From: Streptantibioticus silvisoli
GTDB taxonomy: Bacteria > Actinomycetota > Actinomycetes > Streptomycetales > Streptomycetaceae
Direction of reading: 5' to 3'
DNA length: 64,000 bases
Assembly: GCF_027947535.2 (NCBI RefSeq)
Contig: NZ_JAAGKO020000038.1
Span: forward strand, 1 to 64,000
The position numbers were made by a program, and so were the translations under genes. The notes under the pieces are model-generated. The model saw nothing but the letters and a program-made list of their open reading frames with translations. It was not told where the DNA came from and ran no database searches. Shown one piece after another: positions 17,899 through 25,705 of this stretch. Every line of letters starts with the position of its first letter. Position 1 is the first letter of the stretch.

Positions 17899-17937
17899 CC
17901 TGGTTTTCAACCAGGCGGATGAATACCTTATCATCCG
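17899..17937. promoter_or_regulatory. two adjacent perfect inverted repeats between nmrA-like and tetR genes
   Basis: CCTGGTT-TTC-AACCAGG (17899-17915) touches CGGATGA-8 bp-TCATCCG (17916-17937), both with perfect 7-bp arms. A further half-site CGGATGA follows at 17940. They lie 24 bp upstream of the TetR start and about 100 bp upstream of the NmrA-like start. The second is a typical TetR operator overlapping the promoter of both genes; the first may be a second operator or an RNA hairpin. Confidence 0.65.
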
Positions 17938-17961
17938 AACGGATGAAGATAGGCTGGCCGC

Positions 17962-18612
17962 ATGACCGGCAGCGACGACCCCGCTCCCCTGCCCGACCCC
18001 GCTCCCCCGCCCGGGGCCGCTCCCGGGCCGGCCGGGAGCGGCACGGCGGCGGACGGCCGCACGGCGTCCGGCCTGCGATCGCGGCGGCGGCTGCTGGAGG
18101 CGGCGTTCGAGGAGTTCGCCGAGCACGGTTACGCCGGCGCCAGGGTGGCGTCGATCGCGGCGCGCGCCGGGGTGAACAAGCAGCTCATCAGCTACCACTT
18201 CGGCGGCAAGCGGGGGCTGTACGAGCAGATGCAGGCGCAGTGGCTGCGCCGCGAGAGCCGCTTCCGCGACGACGACCCCGCCCTGCCGGAACTGGTCACC
18301 CGCTATCTGCGGGCCGCGCTGGCCGACCCCCGCGCGGTGCGGCTGGCCGCGCGGTTCCTGCTGGACGACACCGCCGCGCCCCCGCCGGACAACAGCGCCG
18401 ACGTCGAGGACCTGCGCCGCCGCCGCGACGCCGGCGAACTGCCGGCCGACCTCGACCCGGCCGCACTGCTGCTGGCCATCATGGGCATGGTCAGCGCCCC
18501 GGTGCTGCTGGCGGCGGCCTCCGACGAACTCATCGGCGGCGACCACGAGTTCTACGCCGATCAGCTGGCACGCGTCGTCGGCCACCTCACGACGGGGAGC
18601 ACGGGCGCGTAG
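17962..18612 (+). CDS. TetR-family regulator of the divergent oxidoreductase
   Basis: 216 aa. A 30-residue Pro/Ala-rich N-terminus precedes the HTH (SRRRLLEAAFEEFAEHGYAGARVASIAARAGVNKQLISYHF, key pattern at about 40-80). The effector domain is helical with no recognisable ligand motif. Start 17962 is the only ATG before the HTH; the P/A-rich lead is odd and a downstream start without it is possible. The divergent arrangement and operator between the genes support local autoregulation. Confidence 0.85.
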   Translation: MTGSDDPAPLPDPAPPPGAAPGPAGSGTAADGRTASGLRSRRRLLEAAFEEFAEHGYAGARVASIAARAGVNKQLISYHFGGKRGLYEQMQAQWLRRESRFRDDDPALPELVTRYLRAALADPRAVRLAARFLLDDTAAPPPDNSADVEDLRRRRDAGELPADLDPAALLLAIMGMVSAPVLLAAASDELIGGDHEFYADQLARVVGHLTTGSTGA

Positions 18613-18706
18613 CGGGCGCGGCCGGCACTGGAACGGGCCGCGGCCCCGGCCCGCGAGCGGATCGCCGGCCGGCGGCGGCTTGCCGGGGCGCGGCGGGCGG
18701 CGCGGG

Positions 18707-19546
18707 TCAGCGGGTGAACCGCTGCTCGCCGAGCACCGACAGCAGGCGCAGCTTGTCGTGGGCGTCGGTGCCGGCGGCGGCGGTGAGGACCAGCAGGGTC
18801 TGGGCCTGGTTCTCGGTGAACAGCGCCTGGCAGTCGAGGTGGATGGCGCCGACCTCCGGGTGCAGCAGCGTCTTGTGCTCGTCGTAGCGGACGGCGACCT
18901 CGTGCTGTTCCCAGATCGCGGCGAACTCCGGGCTGCGTTCGAGCAGTTCGGCGGCGATCGCGGCGGCCCGGGTGTCGGTGCCGGCCGAGGTGAGCGCGGC
19001 GCGCAGCCCGGAGACGACGATGCGGCTGTGGTGGGCGCGGTCCTGCTCGGGGTAGACGAGGCGTTCGCCGGGGTCGGTGAACCAGCGGTGGACCGCCGCG
19101 CGGGCCCGGCCGGTGTAGTGCGTCTGGTCGCCGAACAAGGCGGTGGACAGCCGGTTTTGCAGCAGGGTCTCGCCCAGGTCGGACATGACCATGGCCGGGG
19201 TGTCCTCCAGCCGGTCGAAGACCCGGCGCAGCGCGGGCCCGACGTGGTCGGTGCGCAGGATGCGCCGGGGCGCGTTGTGGCCGGTGAGGCGGAAGAGGTG
19301 GTCGCGTTCGTCGAGGCTCAGGCGCAGGCCGCGGGCGAGGGCGGCGACCATCTGCTCGGACGGCTGCGGGCCGCGGCGCTGTTCGAGGCGGGCGTAGTAG
19401 TCGGTCGACATGCCGGTGAGGGCGGCGACCTCCTCGCGGCGCAGCCCGCTGGTGCGGCGGCGCGGGCCGCTGGGCAGCCCCACGTCGCCGGGGTGCAGCG
19501 TCTCGCGGCGCCGGCGCAGGAAGTCTGCCAGTGCTGCTCGGTCCAT
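18707..19546 (-). CDS. XRE-family regulator with MmyB-like ligand domain
   Basis: 279 aa. N-terminal HTH_31 (RRETLHPGDVGLPSGPRRRTSGLRREEVAALTGMSTDYYARLEQ, residues about 14-57) and the C-terminal MmyB-like PAS-fold domain (about 105-275; DRVFDRLEDTPAMVMSDLGETLLQN) that binds fatty-acid-like ligands in this family. Such genes usually control an adjacent short-chain dehydrogenase, and one lies divergently at 19774 here. The ATG at 19546 has a weak upstream site; the start matches the conserved family N-terminus. Confidence 0.9.
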   Translation of the reverse strand: MDRAALADFLRRRRETLHPGDVGLPSGPRRRTSGLRREEVAALTGMSTDYYARLEQRRGPQPSEQMVAALARGLRLSLDERDHLFRLTGHNAPRRILRTDHVGPALRRVFDRLEDTPAMVMSDLGETLLQNRLSTALFGDQTHYTGRARAAVHRWFTDPGERLVYPEQDRAHHSRIVVSGLRAALTSAGTDTRAAAIAAELLERSPEFAAIWEQHEVAVRYDEHKTLLHPEVGAIHLDCQALFTENQAQTLLVLTAAAGTDAHDKLRLLSVLGEQRFTR

Positions 19547-19577
19547 GTCCCCATGGTGGCTCCCCGCGCCGGGTTCA

Positions 19578-19600
19578 TCCAGGGATCGCCACTCCCTGGA
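19578..19600. promoter_or_regulatory. inverted repeat before the MmyB-type regulator, probable operator
   Basis: TCCAGGGA and TCCCTGGA are perfect 8-bp arms around a 7-bp spacer, 32 bp upstream of the regulator start and in the space shared with the divergent SDR gene. It is the best operator candidate of this pair. The neighbouring GATCCGCGGATC (about 19657-19668) is a second, shorter palindrome. Confidence 0.55.
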
Positions 19601-19773
19601 TCGGCGCGCGACCTGGCGTTTGTGGCGTTACGCCTGGTCAGGGGCGGGTGGCCGATCCGCGGATCGCCGATCCGCTGATGAGTGCTCCTCTGCCGCCGCG
19701 TCCGCGGCCGCCGCACGGTGGAGGCCGCGGGGCTGCTGCGCACCGCTGACGACGGACGTGAGGGAGAACGCCG

Positions 19774-20517
19774 ATGAGGACGACGGGCAACACCATCCTG
19801 GTGACGGGCGGCACTTCGGGCATCGGCCTGGGCCTGGCGCTGCGGTTCCACGCGGCGGGCAACACGGTGATCGTCGCCGGCCGGCGCGAGGACCGGCTGC
19901 GGGCGATCGCCGCCGAGCACCCGGGGATCGCGACGCTGGTGCTGGACGTGGCCGATCCGGCCTCGGTCGCGGCTGCCCGCGAGACGGTCGCGGCCTCGTT
20001 CCCCGAGGTCAACGTGCTGGTCAACAACGCGGGCATCATGCTGGCGGAGGACCCGCGCGATCCCGGTTCGCTGGAGATCGCCGAGCGGACGGTGGCCACC
20101 AACCTGCTGGGCCCGCTGCGGATGCTGTCGGCGTTCCTGCCGATGCTGCTGGAGCGCGACGACGCCGCGGTGCTCAACGTCTCCTCCGGGCTGGCGTTCG
20201 TCCCGCTGCCGGCCACGCCGACGTACAGCGCGACCAAGGCGGCGGTGCACTCCTGGAGCGAGAGCCTGCGGGTGCGGCTGGCCGGCACCCCGGTCCAGGT
20301 CGTCGAGCTGGCCCCGCCCGCCGTGCGGACCTCGCTGATGGGCCAGACCGACAGCGAGCAGGCCATGCCGCTGGAGGACTTCCTCGACGCGACCATGGAG
20401 ATCCTGCGCCAGGACCCCGACGTCCGCGAGGTGCTGGTGGACCAGGTGCGTTTCCTGCGCTTCGCGGAGGCCGAGGGCCGCTACGACGACGTGCTGAAGC
20501 TGCTGGCGGGCCACTGA
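19774..20517 (+). CDS. short-chain dehydrogenase/reductase
   Basis: 247-aa classical SDR. NAD(P) motif TGGTSGIG (about 11-18), structural VNNAGIM, catalytic Ser in LNVSSGLAF and Tyr/Lys in YSATKAAVHSW. Start 19774 has GGGAGAA upstream. It resembles the DltE/YdfG-like SDRs that pair with MmyB regulators. The substrate cannot be told from sequence; it is the likely target of the divergent regulator. Confidence 0.92.
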   Translation: MRTTGNTILVTGGTSGIGLGLALRFHAAGNTVIVAGRREDRLRAIAAEHPGIATLVLDVADPASVAAARETVAASFPEVNVLVNNAGIMLAEDPRDPGSLEIAERTVATNLLGPLRMLSAFLPMLLERDDAAVLNVSSGLAFVPLPATPTYSATKAAVHSWSESLRVRLAGTPVQVVELAPPAVRTSLMGQTDSEQAMPLEDFLDATMEILRQDPDVREVLVDQVRFLRFAEAEGRYDDVLKLLAGH

Positions 20518-20535
20518 GCGACCGCACATCGTGAA

Positions 20536-20567
20536 TTGACGTTCCATCAGACGCAACGCACGTTGCC
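20536..20567 (+). promoter_or_regulatory. probable promoter with palindrome over the -10 region
   Basis: TTGACG (20536-20541) is followed after 17 bp by CACGTT (20559-20564). The perfect palindrome GCAACG-CA-CGTTGC (20554-20567) covers the -10 element. It lies about 95 bp before the secreted SGNH lipase gene and could be its repressor site. Confidence 0.4.
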
Positions 20568-20659
20568 GCAGGCGTACTTGCGCCCTTGCGCCGCCCGGAC
20601 AACGATGAAGCCGCCCCAGCCCCACGTTGAGCGACTTCACCGTTTCCGGGAGGGATTCG

Positions 20660-21517
20660 ATGACCCTGCGCAGAATCGCCATCGCACTGGCGGCGTGCGC
20701 CGCGGCGGCGGCCGGCGGACTGGCCGGACCGGCGACGGCCCGGGCGGACACCCCGGCGTCCTACGTGGCCCTCGGCGACTCCTACACCTCCGGGCCGCTG
20801 ATCCTGCCGATCTCCCCGTCCGCGCCGCTGGACTGCTTGCAGTCGGCGGAGAACTACCCGCACCTGACGGCCGCGGCGCTCGGCCTGTCACTGAGCGACG
20901 TCAGCTGCGCGGGCGCCGACACCTCCAACATGACGACCGCCCAGTTCGCCGACCAGCCGCCGCAGTTCGACGCGCTCACCGCGTCGACGCGGGTGGTCAC
21001 CCTCGGGATCGGCGGCAACGACAACAGCACGTTCCTGACCGCGCTGGCCGGGTGCAGCGCGATCGACGGGATCGCCGGGGCCGGCAGCGGCGACCTGTGC
21101 GCGCTGGCCTACGGCAACAAGTTCGCCGACCAGATCGCGGCGGACGAGACCAACGTGGCGGGCGCGCTCCAGCACATCCACACGCTGTCGCCCGCCGCCC
21201 GGGTCTTCGTCGTCGGCTACCCCGACATCCTTCCGCAGAGCGGCAGTTGCTTCTCGCAGATGCCGATCACCACCGCGGACGTCGCCTACCTCAACGGCGT
21301 GGAACTCGATCTGAACGCGATGCTGCGCACCGCGGCCGGGCAGAACGGCGCGACGTACGTCGACACCTACGGCGCGAGCGTGGGGCACGACTCCTGCCAG
21401 GGCGAGTCGACCCGCTGGGTCGAGCCGCTGCTGCCGTCGACCGACGCGGTCTCGGCGCACCCCAACGCCGCCGGTGAGGCCGCCGACGCACGGGCGGTCG
21501 AGGCCGCGATCGGCTGA
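20660..21517 (+). CDS. secreted SGNH/GDSL-type lipase/esterase
   Basis: 285 aa. Signal peptide at about 1-30 (MTLRRIAIALAACAAAAAGG, cleavage near ARA-DT). Block I VALGDSYTSG carries the nucleophilic Ser, block III VTLGIGGNDNS the oxyanion Asn, and block V VSAHPNAAG the catalytic His. The Cys residues fit the disulfide pattern of the extracellular Streptomyces lipase group. Start 20660 follows GGGAGGG. It acts outside the cell on esters or lipids. Confidence 0.92.
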   Translation: MTLRRIAIALAACAAAAAGGLAGPATARADTPASYVALGDSYTSGPLILPISPSAPLDCLQSAENYPHLTAAALGLSLSDVSCAGADTSNMTTAQFADQPPQFDALTASTRVVTLGIGGNDNSTFLTALAGCSAIDGIAGAGSGDLCALAYGNKFADQIAADETNVAGALQHIHTLSPAARVFVVGYPDILPQSGSCFSQMPITTADVAYLNGVELDLNAMLRTAAGQNGATYVDTYGASVGHDSCQGESTRWVEPLLPSTDAVSAHPNAAGEAADARAVEAAIG

Positions 21518-21546
21518 CGGCGGGCACCGCGGGGTCCGGCGGCCGG

Positions 21547-23145
21547 TCAGAAGTCGGAGGGCCGGCCGTCGGGCCACTTCAGGGCGAGGACCTGCGGGCC
21601 GCCGGTGCCCGGGGTCAGCCGCAGGATGGGGATGGCCTTGCCCACCGGATTGCTGCCGACGGCGCTGGTGCGGTAGTCGGCGGTGAACCCGATGGCGCCG
21701 CTGGAGCCCAGGACCCGGCGGGCGCCTTGCAGGGCGCCCAGTTCGCTGGCCACCGCGGCCGGCAGCGGCTGGTCCTGCTCGGTGAGCCGGATCGCGGAGA
21801 CCGCGGTGAGCACGGAGTCGTAGGCCATCATCGTGTTGCCGTCGGTCAGCGACGCGCCGGTGAAGCCGGGGCCGCCGGCCAGCGCGCCGTAGGCCCGGGC
21901 GAAGGTGGCGTAGCCCTGCTCGCCGTCGCTGATCGCCGTGCGGTCGGCGGCCGGCGGGTGCCCGGTGGACGCCGCCCGCCATTCGTCGGGGTCGGCGACG
22001 CCGGCGTACTCCACGGTGACCCGGCCGCCCAGGTCGTGCCGCACCTGGGCGGTCATCGACACGTTGGTGACGTCGTCGCCGCTGACGATGGTGATGTCCT
22101 TGTCCAGGCAGACGCCGGAGAAGGAGTGCAGGAGTCCGGCCAGGTCCCGGCCGCGGCCGGCGAACAGCACGACGGCGGGCTGGGCGGCGCAGATGTTGGT
22201 GCTCATCTGGCTGATGCGGGTGGCGACGTCGCTCTCGGCCTGCGCCAGCGCCTGGCTGGACTGGCGCGGCCGGTCGCGGTCGGTGGTGTTGTACGTCTCG
22301 ATGTCGACGACGCGGTGGCCGGAGCGGGCGGAGAACCTCCGGAACCCCTTGACCAGCGTGGCGTCGTAGGCGTCGCCGCCGTTCTCGTCCTCCACGAGCA
22401 CCGCGCGGGGGAAGCGGTCCGCGACGTAGTCCAGGGCGACCTCGGCCTCGTTGACGTTGTCGGGGGCGACGCGGACGAAGTCCTTGATGTCGTCGTAGGT
22501 GTCGGCGGTGACGGTGGCGCCGAACACCGGTATCTGACGGGACGTCAGCCGTTCGACGGCGTCCTGGGTGCCGGGCAGGCTCAGGCCGAGGCCGGCGACG
22601 GCGGCGATGTGCCGGCCGGTGTCGCCCTCGATGATGGCGGCGGCCGCGGCGGACTGGTTGGCCTGGTAGCCGTCGCTGCCGATGAGCAACTGGATGTAGG
22701 GCGCGTCGCCGTCGACGTTGCCGTCGTTGGCGTGGCTCTGGGCGACGAAGGCACCGCGGACCTGCTCGACGGTGTTGGTCATGGTCAGGATGCTGGAGGG
22801 GGCGGTGGAGATGGGCAGCAGCATGACCACGCTGACGTAGTCGTGCGGGTGGTCGCGCACCACGCGCTGGTCGGCGGTGCGGATCTCGGCCTCGACGGCG
22901 GCGAGCCCGGGCTCGAAGACGAAGGCGCCGTCGGTGATGCCCACGCACTCGTGGTTGGTGCCCTCGTGCAGGACGGTGGTGGCCGCGCCGCGCAGGCAGG
23001 GCGGGTCGGCCAGGCGTGCGATCGGGCCGGACAGGGCGAAGCCGGCCGCGGCGAGCGCGAGGGCGCACAGGACGGCGACGGCCACCCGGGCGCGGACGGT
23101 CAGGCGCCCGAACCAGGCGCGCGGAAAACCGGGTCGACGTGCCAC
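21547..23145 (-). CDS. membrane-anchored periplasmic-binding-protein-like receptor
   Basis: 532 aa from GTG 23145, chosen because GGGAGA lies six bases upstream; an ATG at 23160 overlapping the previous gene lacks such a site. One transmembrane helix (about 18-40, VAVAVLCALALAAAGFAL) anchors an extracytoplasmic type-I periplasmic-binding domain of the Leu/Ile/Val/amide-receptor kind (AFVAQSHANDGN, IPVFGATVTADTYD, FVRVAPDN, VLFAGRGRDLA, AYDSVLTAVSAIRL). No permease or importer ATPase is nearby; the partner is the NTPase gene just upstream in the same transcript, so this looks like a ligand sensor, not a transporter part. Confidence 0.8.
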   Translation of the reverse strand: MARRPGFPRAWFGRLTVRARVAVAVLCALALAAAGFALSGPIARLADPPCLRGAATTVLHEGTNHECVGITDGAFVFEPGLAAVEAEIRTADQRVVRDHPHDYVSVVMLLPISTAPSSILTMTNTVEQVRGAFVAQSHANDGNVDGDAPYIQLLIGSDGYQANQSAAAAAIIEGDTGRHIAAVAGLGLSLPGTQDAVERLTSRQIPVFGATVTADTYDDIKDFVRVAPDNVNEAEVALDYVADRFPRAVLVEDENGGDAYDATLVKGFRRFSARSGHRVVDIETYNTTDRDRPRQSSQALAQAESDVATRISQMSTNICAAQPAVVLFAGRGRDLAGLLHSFSGVCLDKDITIVSGDDVTNVSMTAQVRHDLGGRVTVEYAGVADPDEWRAASTGHPPAADRTAISDGEQGYATFARAYGALAGGPGFTGASLTDGNTMMAYDSVLTAVSAIRLTEQDQPLPAAVASELGALQGARRVLGSSGAIGFTADYRTSAVGSNPVGKAIPILRLTPGTGGPQVLALKWPDGRPSDF

Positions 23146-23147
23146 GG

Positions 23148-25154
23148 TCAGTTCTCCCATTCGCGTTGGACGCGGCGGTAGCGGCCGGATTCGCGGTACA
23201 GCGGTTCGCTGTCGCCGTCGGTGAGTCCGGCCAGGTGGTCGTACTCGTCGGCGATCACCTTGGCCAGGCCGTGGGCCGGGTCGAAGGAGCGGTCGGCGAA
23301 CAGCCAGCGGGCGACGGTCAGCCGGGCGACGACCCGGGGGCGGTCGCCGGGTGCCGTCGCGCCGGCCAGCCGGGTGACGACGGCCTCGCGGCTCATGGTG
23401 GTGCGCAGCCGGTTGGGGGCCGCGGTGACCTGGTCCAGCAGCGTCAGCCAGGCGCGGGTGGGCCGGTCGTCGGCGCAGCGGTCGAGGTAGCCGGTGACGG
23501 CGGTCAGGTTGCGCTGCTGGGGGTTTTCCACCAGCGCCAACTGGTGCAGGTGGCGCAGCGGTTCGTCACCGGTGTGCGCGTAGTGCGTCATGTGGCCGGT
23601 GTGGAGGCGTTCCCACTGCCGGGGGGTGTCGCGGGCCGCCAGCTGGCGCAGCAGCAGCGCGGCGAGCGGGTGCAGACCCGGGCCGCCGCCGTCCGCGTCC
23701 CGCTCCAGCCACAGCGCGGAGGTGAGGCGTTCGTGGACCGAGGCGGCGTCGTCGTCGGTACGCCGCAGGTACTGCAGCGCGGCGCGGCCGGCGCCCTCGG
23801 ACAGCCCGGGGGTGGCGGCGCAGACGGTCATGGCCGACAGCACCGGATGGTCGCGCAGCACCACGGGGCCGGTCGGGGTGTCCGGCGCGTCGGCCAGGAA
23901 GCCGGACAGCACCCGCCGGACCAGGTGGTCGCGGACGGTCATGCCGCCGGTGTCCTGCTCGGGCCAGTCCCGGGGCAGGTCGGCGGGGTCCGGCAGCGCG
24001 GTGTCGAGCAGGTCGTGCGCCTCGAAGCGGTCGCGCCCCAGGAGTTCGAGCAGCACGACGAGGTCGGCCGTCGCCGCGGGGTGGCCGCCGGTCAGGCCGT
24101 GCAGGAAGTCCGCGTCGCGCCGGACGCTGCCCAGGACGCTGCTGCGGCACATCTCGGCGACGTCGTCGGGCCGCAGGTCGGTCAGGCGCACCGGGGACCA
24201 CCACACCGGGTGGTCGGTGCCGGGCGGGGCGGGGCGGGCCGGCGGTTGGCTGAGGCGTTCGTCGGTGGCCGCGAGCGGGCGGCCCACCGCGCCGGTGAGC
24301 CGGCCGCGGCGGACGGCGACGAGGACCGCGGGGTCGGCCGCCCCGTCGCCGCGGTGGTGCTCGCGCCGCGTCTCGGTGACCAGCTCCAGCAGGGCGCGCC
24401 CGGCCCGGCTGTCGGCGTTGTCGAACAGCAGCAACGGGTTGGACATCCGCTGGCCGTGCAGCAGGCGGGCGTCGTTGAAGTCGGCCCGCAGGTCGGCCAG
24501 CAGCGCGGCGCACAGGGTTTTGTCGACCTGGCGGCCCGCCTCGGGGGACGGGTCGGCGCGGGCGGTGCGCAGGTCCCACAGCGGGTCGTAGCCGGAGCCG
24601 GCGGCGGGGCGGCGCTGGGCGAACCAGGCCAGGACGGCCTTCTCCTGGTGGCGGCTGAGGCCGTCGAGCACGCCGCCGAGCGTCCTGGCGGCGGTGACCG
24701 CGAGCAGTTGCTGTTCGGGGCCGCTCAGCAGCGGGGTGACCCGGCCCGCCCAGTCGTCGAGCCGGGACTGGGCGGCCGCGTACCGGCGCGATCCGCGCAT
24801 GTAGGCGTCGAACCCGGAGCGGCCGCCGCCGTCGTCGAGGTAGGTCAGCGCCTTGACGGCCAGCGACAGCCGCGGGAAGCGGATGGGCCGGATGCCGGGG
24901 ACGCGTTCCAGCAGGCCGGCCATGGCCAGCAGGACGGCGTCCTCGACGCCCTGGGCGTCGGCCAGGTCGACCTGGACCTTCAGGCAGTCCTGGCCGCATT
25001 CGGTCCAGATCCGGTCCAGCAGCGCGGTGCCGCCGCTGCCGCGCGGGCCGGACAGCAGCACCACCGGTGCCGGCCGGTCCGGGATGCCCTGGCGGCGCAG
25101 CGCGGTGCGCACGAGTTCCACGACGCGGCCGCGCCCGTAGAGCCGGCCGGTCAT
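23148..25154 (-). CDS. STAND/AAA-like NTPase with degenerate P-loop, partner of the receptor
   Basis: 668 aa. The N-terminal P-loop region reads VVLLSGPRGSGGTALLDRIW (31-50): the canonical GxxGxGK(S/T) with Gly in place of the Lys at 42. A Walker-B-like strand NPLLLFDNAD follows at about 239-248. The C-terminal half is helical, Arg/Leu-rich and repeat-like (WERLHTGHMTHYAHTGDEPLRHLHQLALVENP...), as in STAND proteins. No signal peptide or membrane helix, so cytoplasmic. Its stop lies 2 bp before the receptor start. It lacks a good ribosome site of its own and overlaps a small upstream ORF. Likely role: intracellular signal partner of the receptor, perhaps nucleotide-binding without hydrolysis. 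Function unknown. Confidence 0.75.
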   Translation of the reverse strand: MTGRLYGRGRVVELVRTALRRQGIPDRPAPVVLLSGPRGSGGTALLDRIWTECGQDCLKVQVDLADAQGVEDAVLLAMAGLLERVPGIRPIRFPRLSLAVKALTYLDDGGGRSGFDAYMRGSRRYAAAQSRLDDWAGRVTPLLSGPEQQLLAVTAARTLGGVLDGLSRHQEKAVLAWFAQRRPAAGSGYDPLWDLRTARADPSPEAGRQVDKTLCAALLADLRADFNDARLLHGQRMSNPLLLFDNADSRAGRALLELVTETRREHHRGDGAADPAVLVAVRRGRLTGAVGRPLAATDERLSQPPARPAPPGTDHPVWWSPVRLTDLRPDDVAEMCRSSVLGSVRRDADFLHGLTGGHPAATADLVVLLELLGRDRFEAHDLLDTALPDPADLPRDWPEQDTGGMTVRDHLVRRVLSGFLADAPDTPTGPVVLRDHPVLSAMTVCAATPGLSEGAGRAALQYLRRTDDDAASVHERLTSALWLERDADGGGPGLHPLAALLLRQLAARDTPRQWERLHTGHMTHYAHTGDEPLRHLHQLALVENPQQRNLTAVTGYLDRCADDRPTRAWLTLLDQVTAAPNRLRTTMSREAVVTRLAGATAPGDRPRVVARLTVARWLFADRSFDPAHGLAKVIADEYDHLAGLTDGDSEPLYRESGRYRRVQREWEN

Positions 25155-25270
25155 CGGGCGGCCGCCACCGCCGGACGGCGTTCCACGGTCGAACGGCGCC
25201 CCTTCGCCGGACTGCGCCCCGCCGGGCCGGCGCCGGTGCCGGCCGGACGGCCCGTTGATCTCATCCTCAC
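25151..25270 (-). CDS. possible 39-aa coupled leader ORF
   Basis: GTG at 25270 has an ideal AGGAGG six bases upstream (25276-25281 on this strand). It opens a 39-codon Arg/Pro/Ala-rich frame (MRMRSTGRPAGTGAG...) whose stop overlaps the NTPase start (ATGA, 25151-25154). The NTPase itself lacks a clear ribosome site, so this ORF may exist to couple its translation. The peptide has no recognisable domain; it may be only a translational lead-in. Confidence 0.4.
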   Translation of the reverse strand: MRMRSTGRPAGTGAGPAGRSPAKGRRSTVERRPAVAAAR

Positions 25271-25281
25271 GGATGTCCTCC

Positions 25282-25644
25282 TGTCCCCCGCGCCCCCGTG
25301 CCGTCCGGCGGACCCGTCGGCGGGTCCGTGCTCCGGTGCGGTCGGTGGCGTCACCCCGAGTGCCGCCGGGCGGCCGGTCCGGCCGCGCGGCGTGTCCGGC
25401 CCCGGCACCGTTGCCGCCGGCCGCTCCCCCGTCGTCCGCGGTACGTCTGCCCGCGGCCGGCTCACCGACCGCGGGAGACCGGACGACTCCCCTGTCACCG
25501 GCCCCTCGCGCACCGGATCGTCCGGTGTGCGGTACTACGGGCCAAAGTTTTTTCGACCATATGACAAGGCATCAGTCAAAGGGAAGGGGACTGGGCGCTC
25601 CTGTGGCGCACGGTGTCCCCGGGCCGGCCCCGGTGCGAACGCGG
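25282..25644. other. intergenic region with AT-rich island
   Basis: No gene was recognised. An unusually AT-rich patch (about 25540-25590, with CAAAGTTTTTTCG and CCATATGACAAGG) stands out and probably holds the promoter of the leftward NTPase/receptor operon. No confident -35/-10 pair could be fixed. Confidence 0.4.
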
Positions 25645-25690
25645 CGGTGCCCCCCCCCCGTGACGTGACCGGTCCGGGGGCGGGGCACCG
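25645..25690. terminator. hairpin after the GH27 gene
   Basis: CGGTGCCCC (25645-25653) pairs with GGGGCACCG (25682-25690); the intervening C-run and G-run extend the stem. It begins 16 bp after the leftward alpha-galactosidase stop. Confidence 0.6.
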
Positions 25691-25705
25691 TGCGGCGCGG
25701 GCGGG

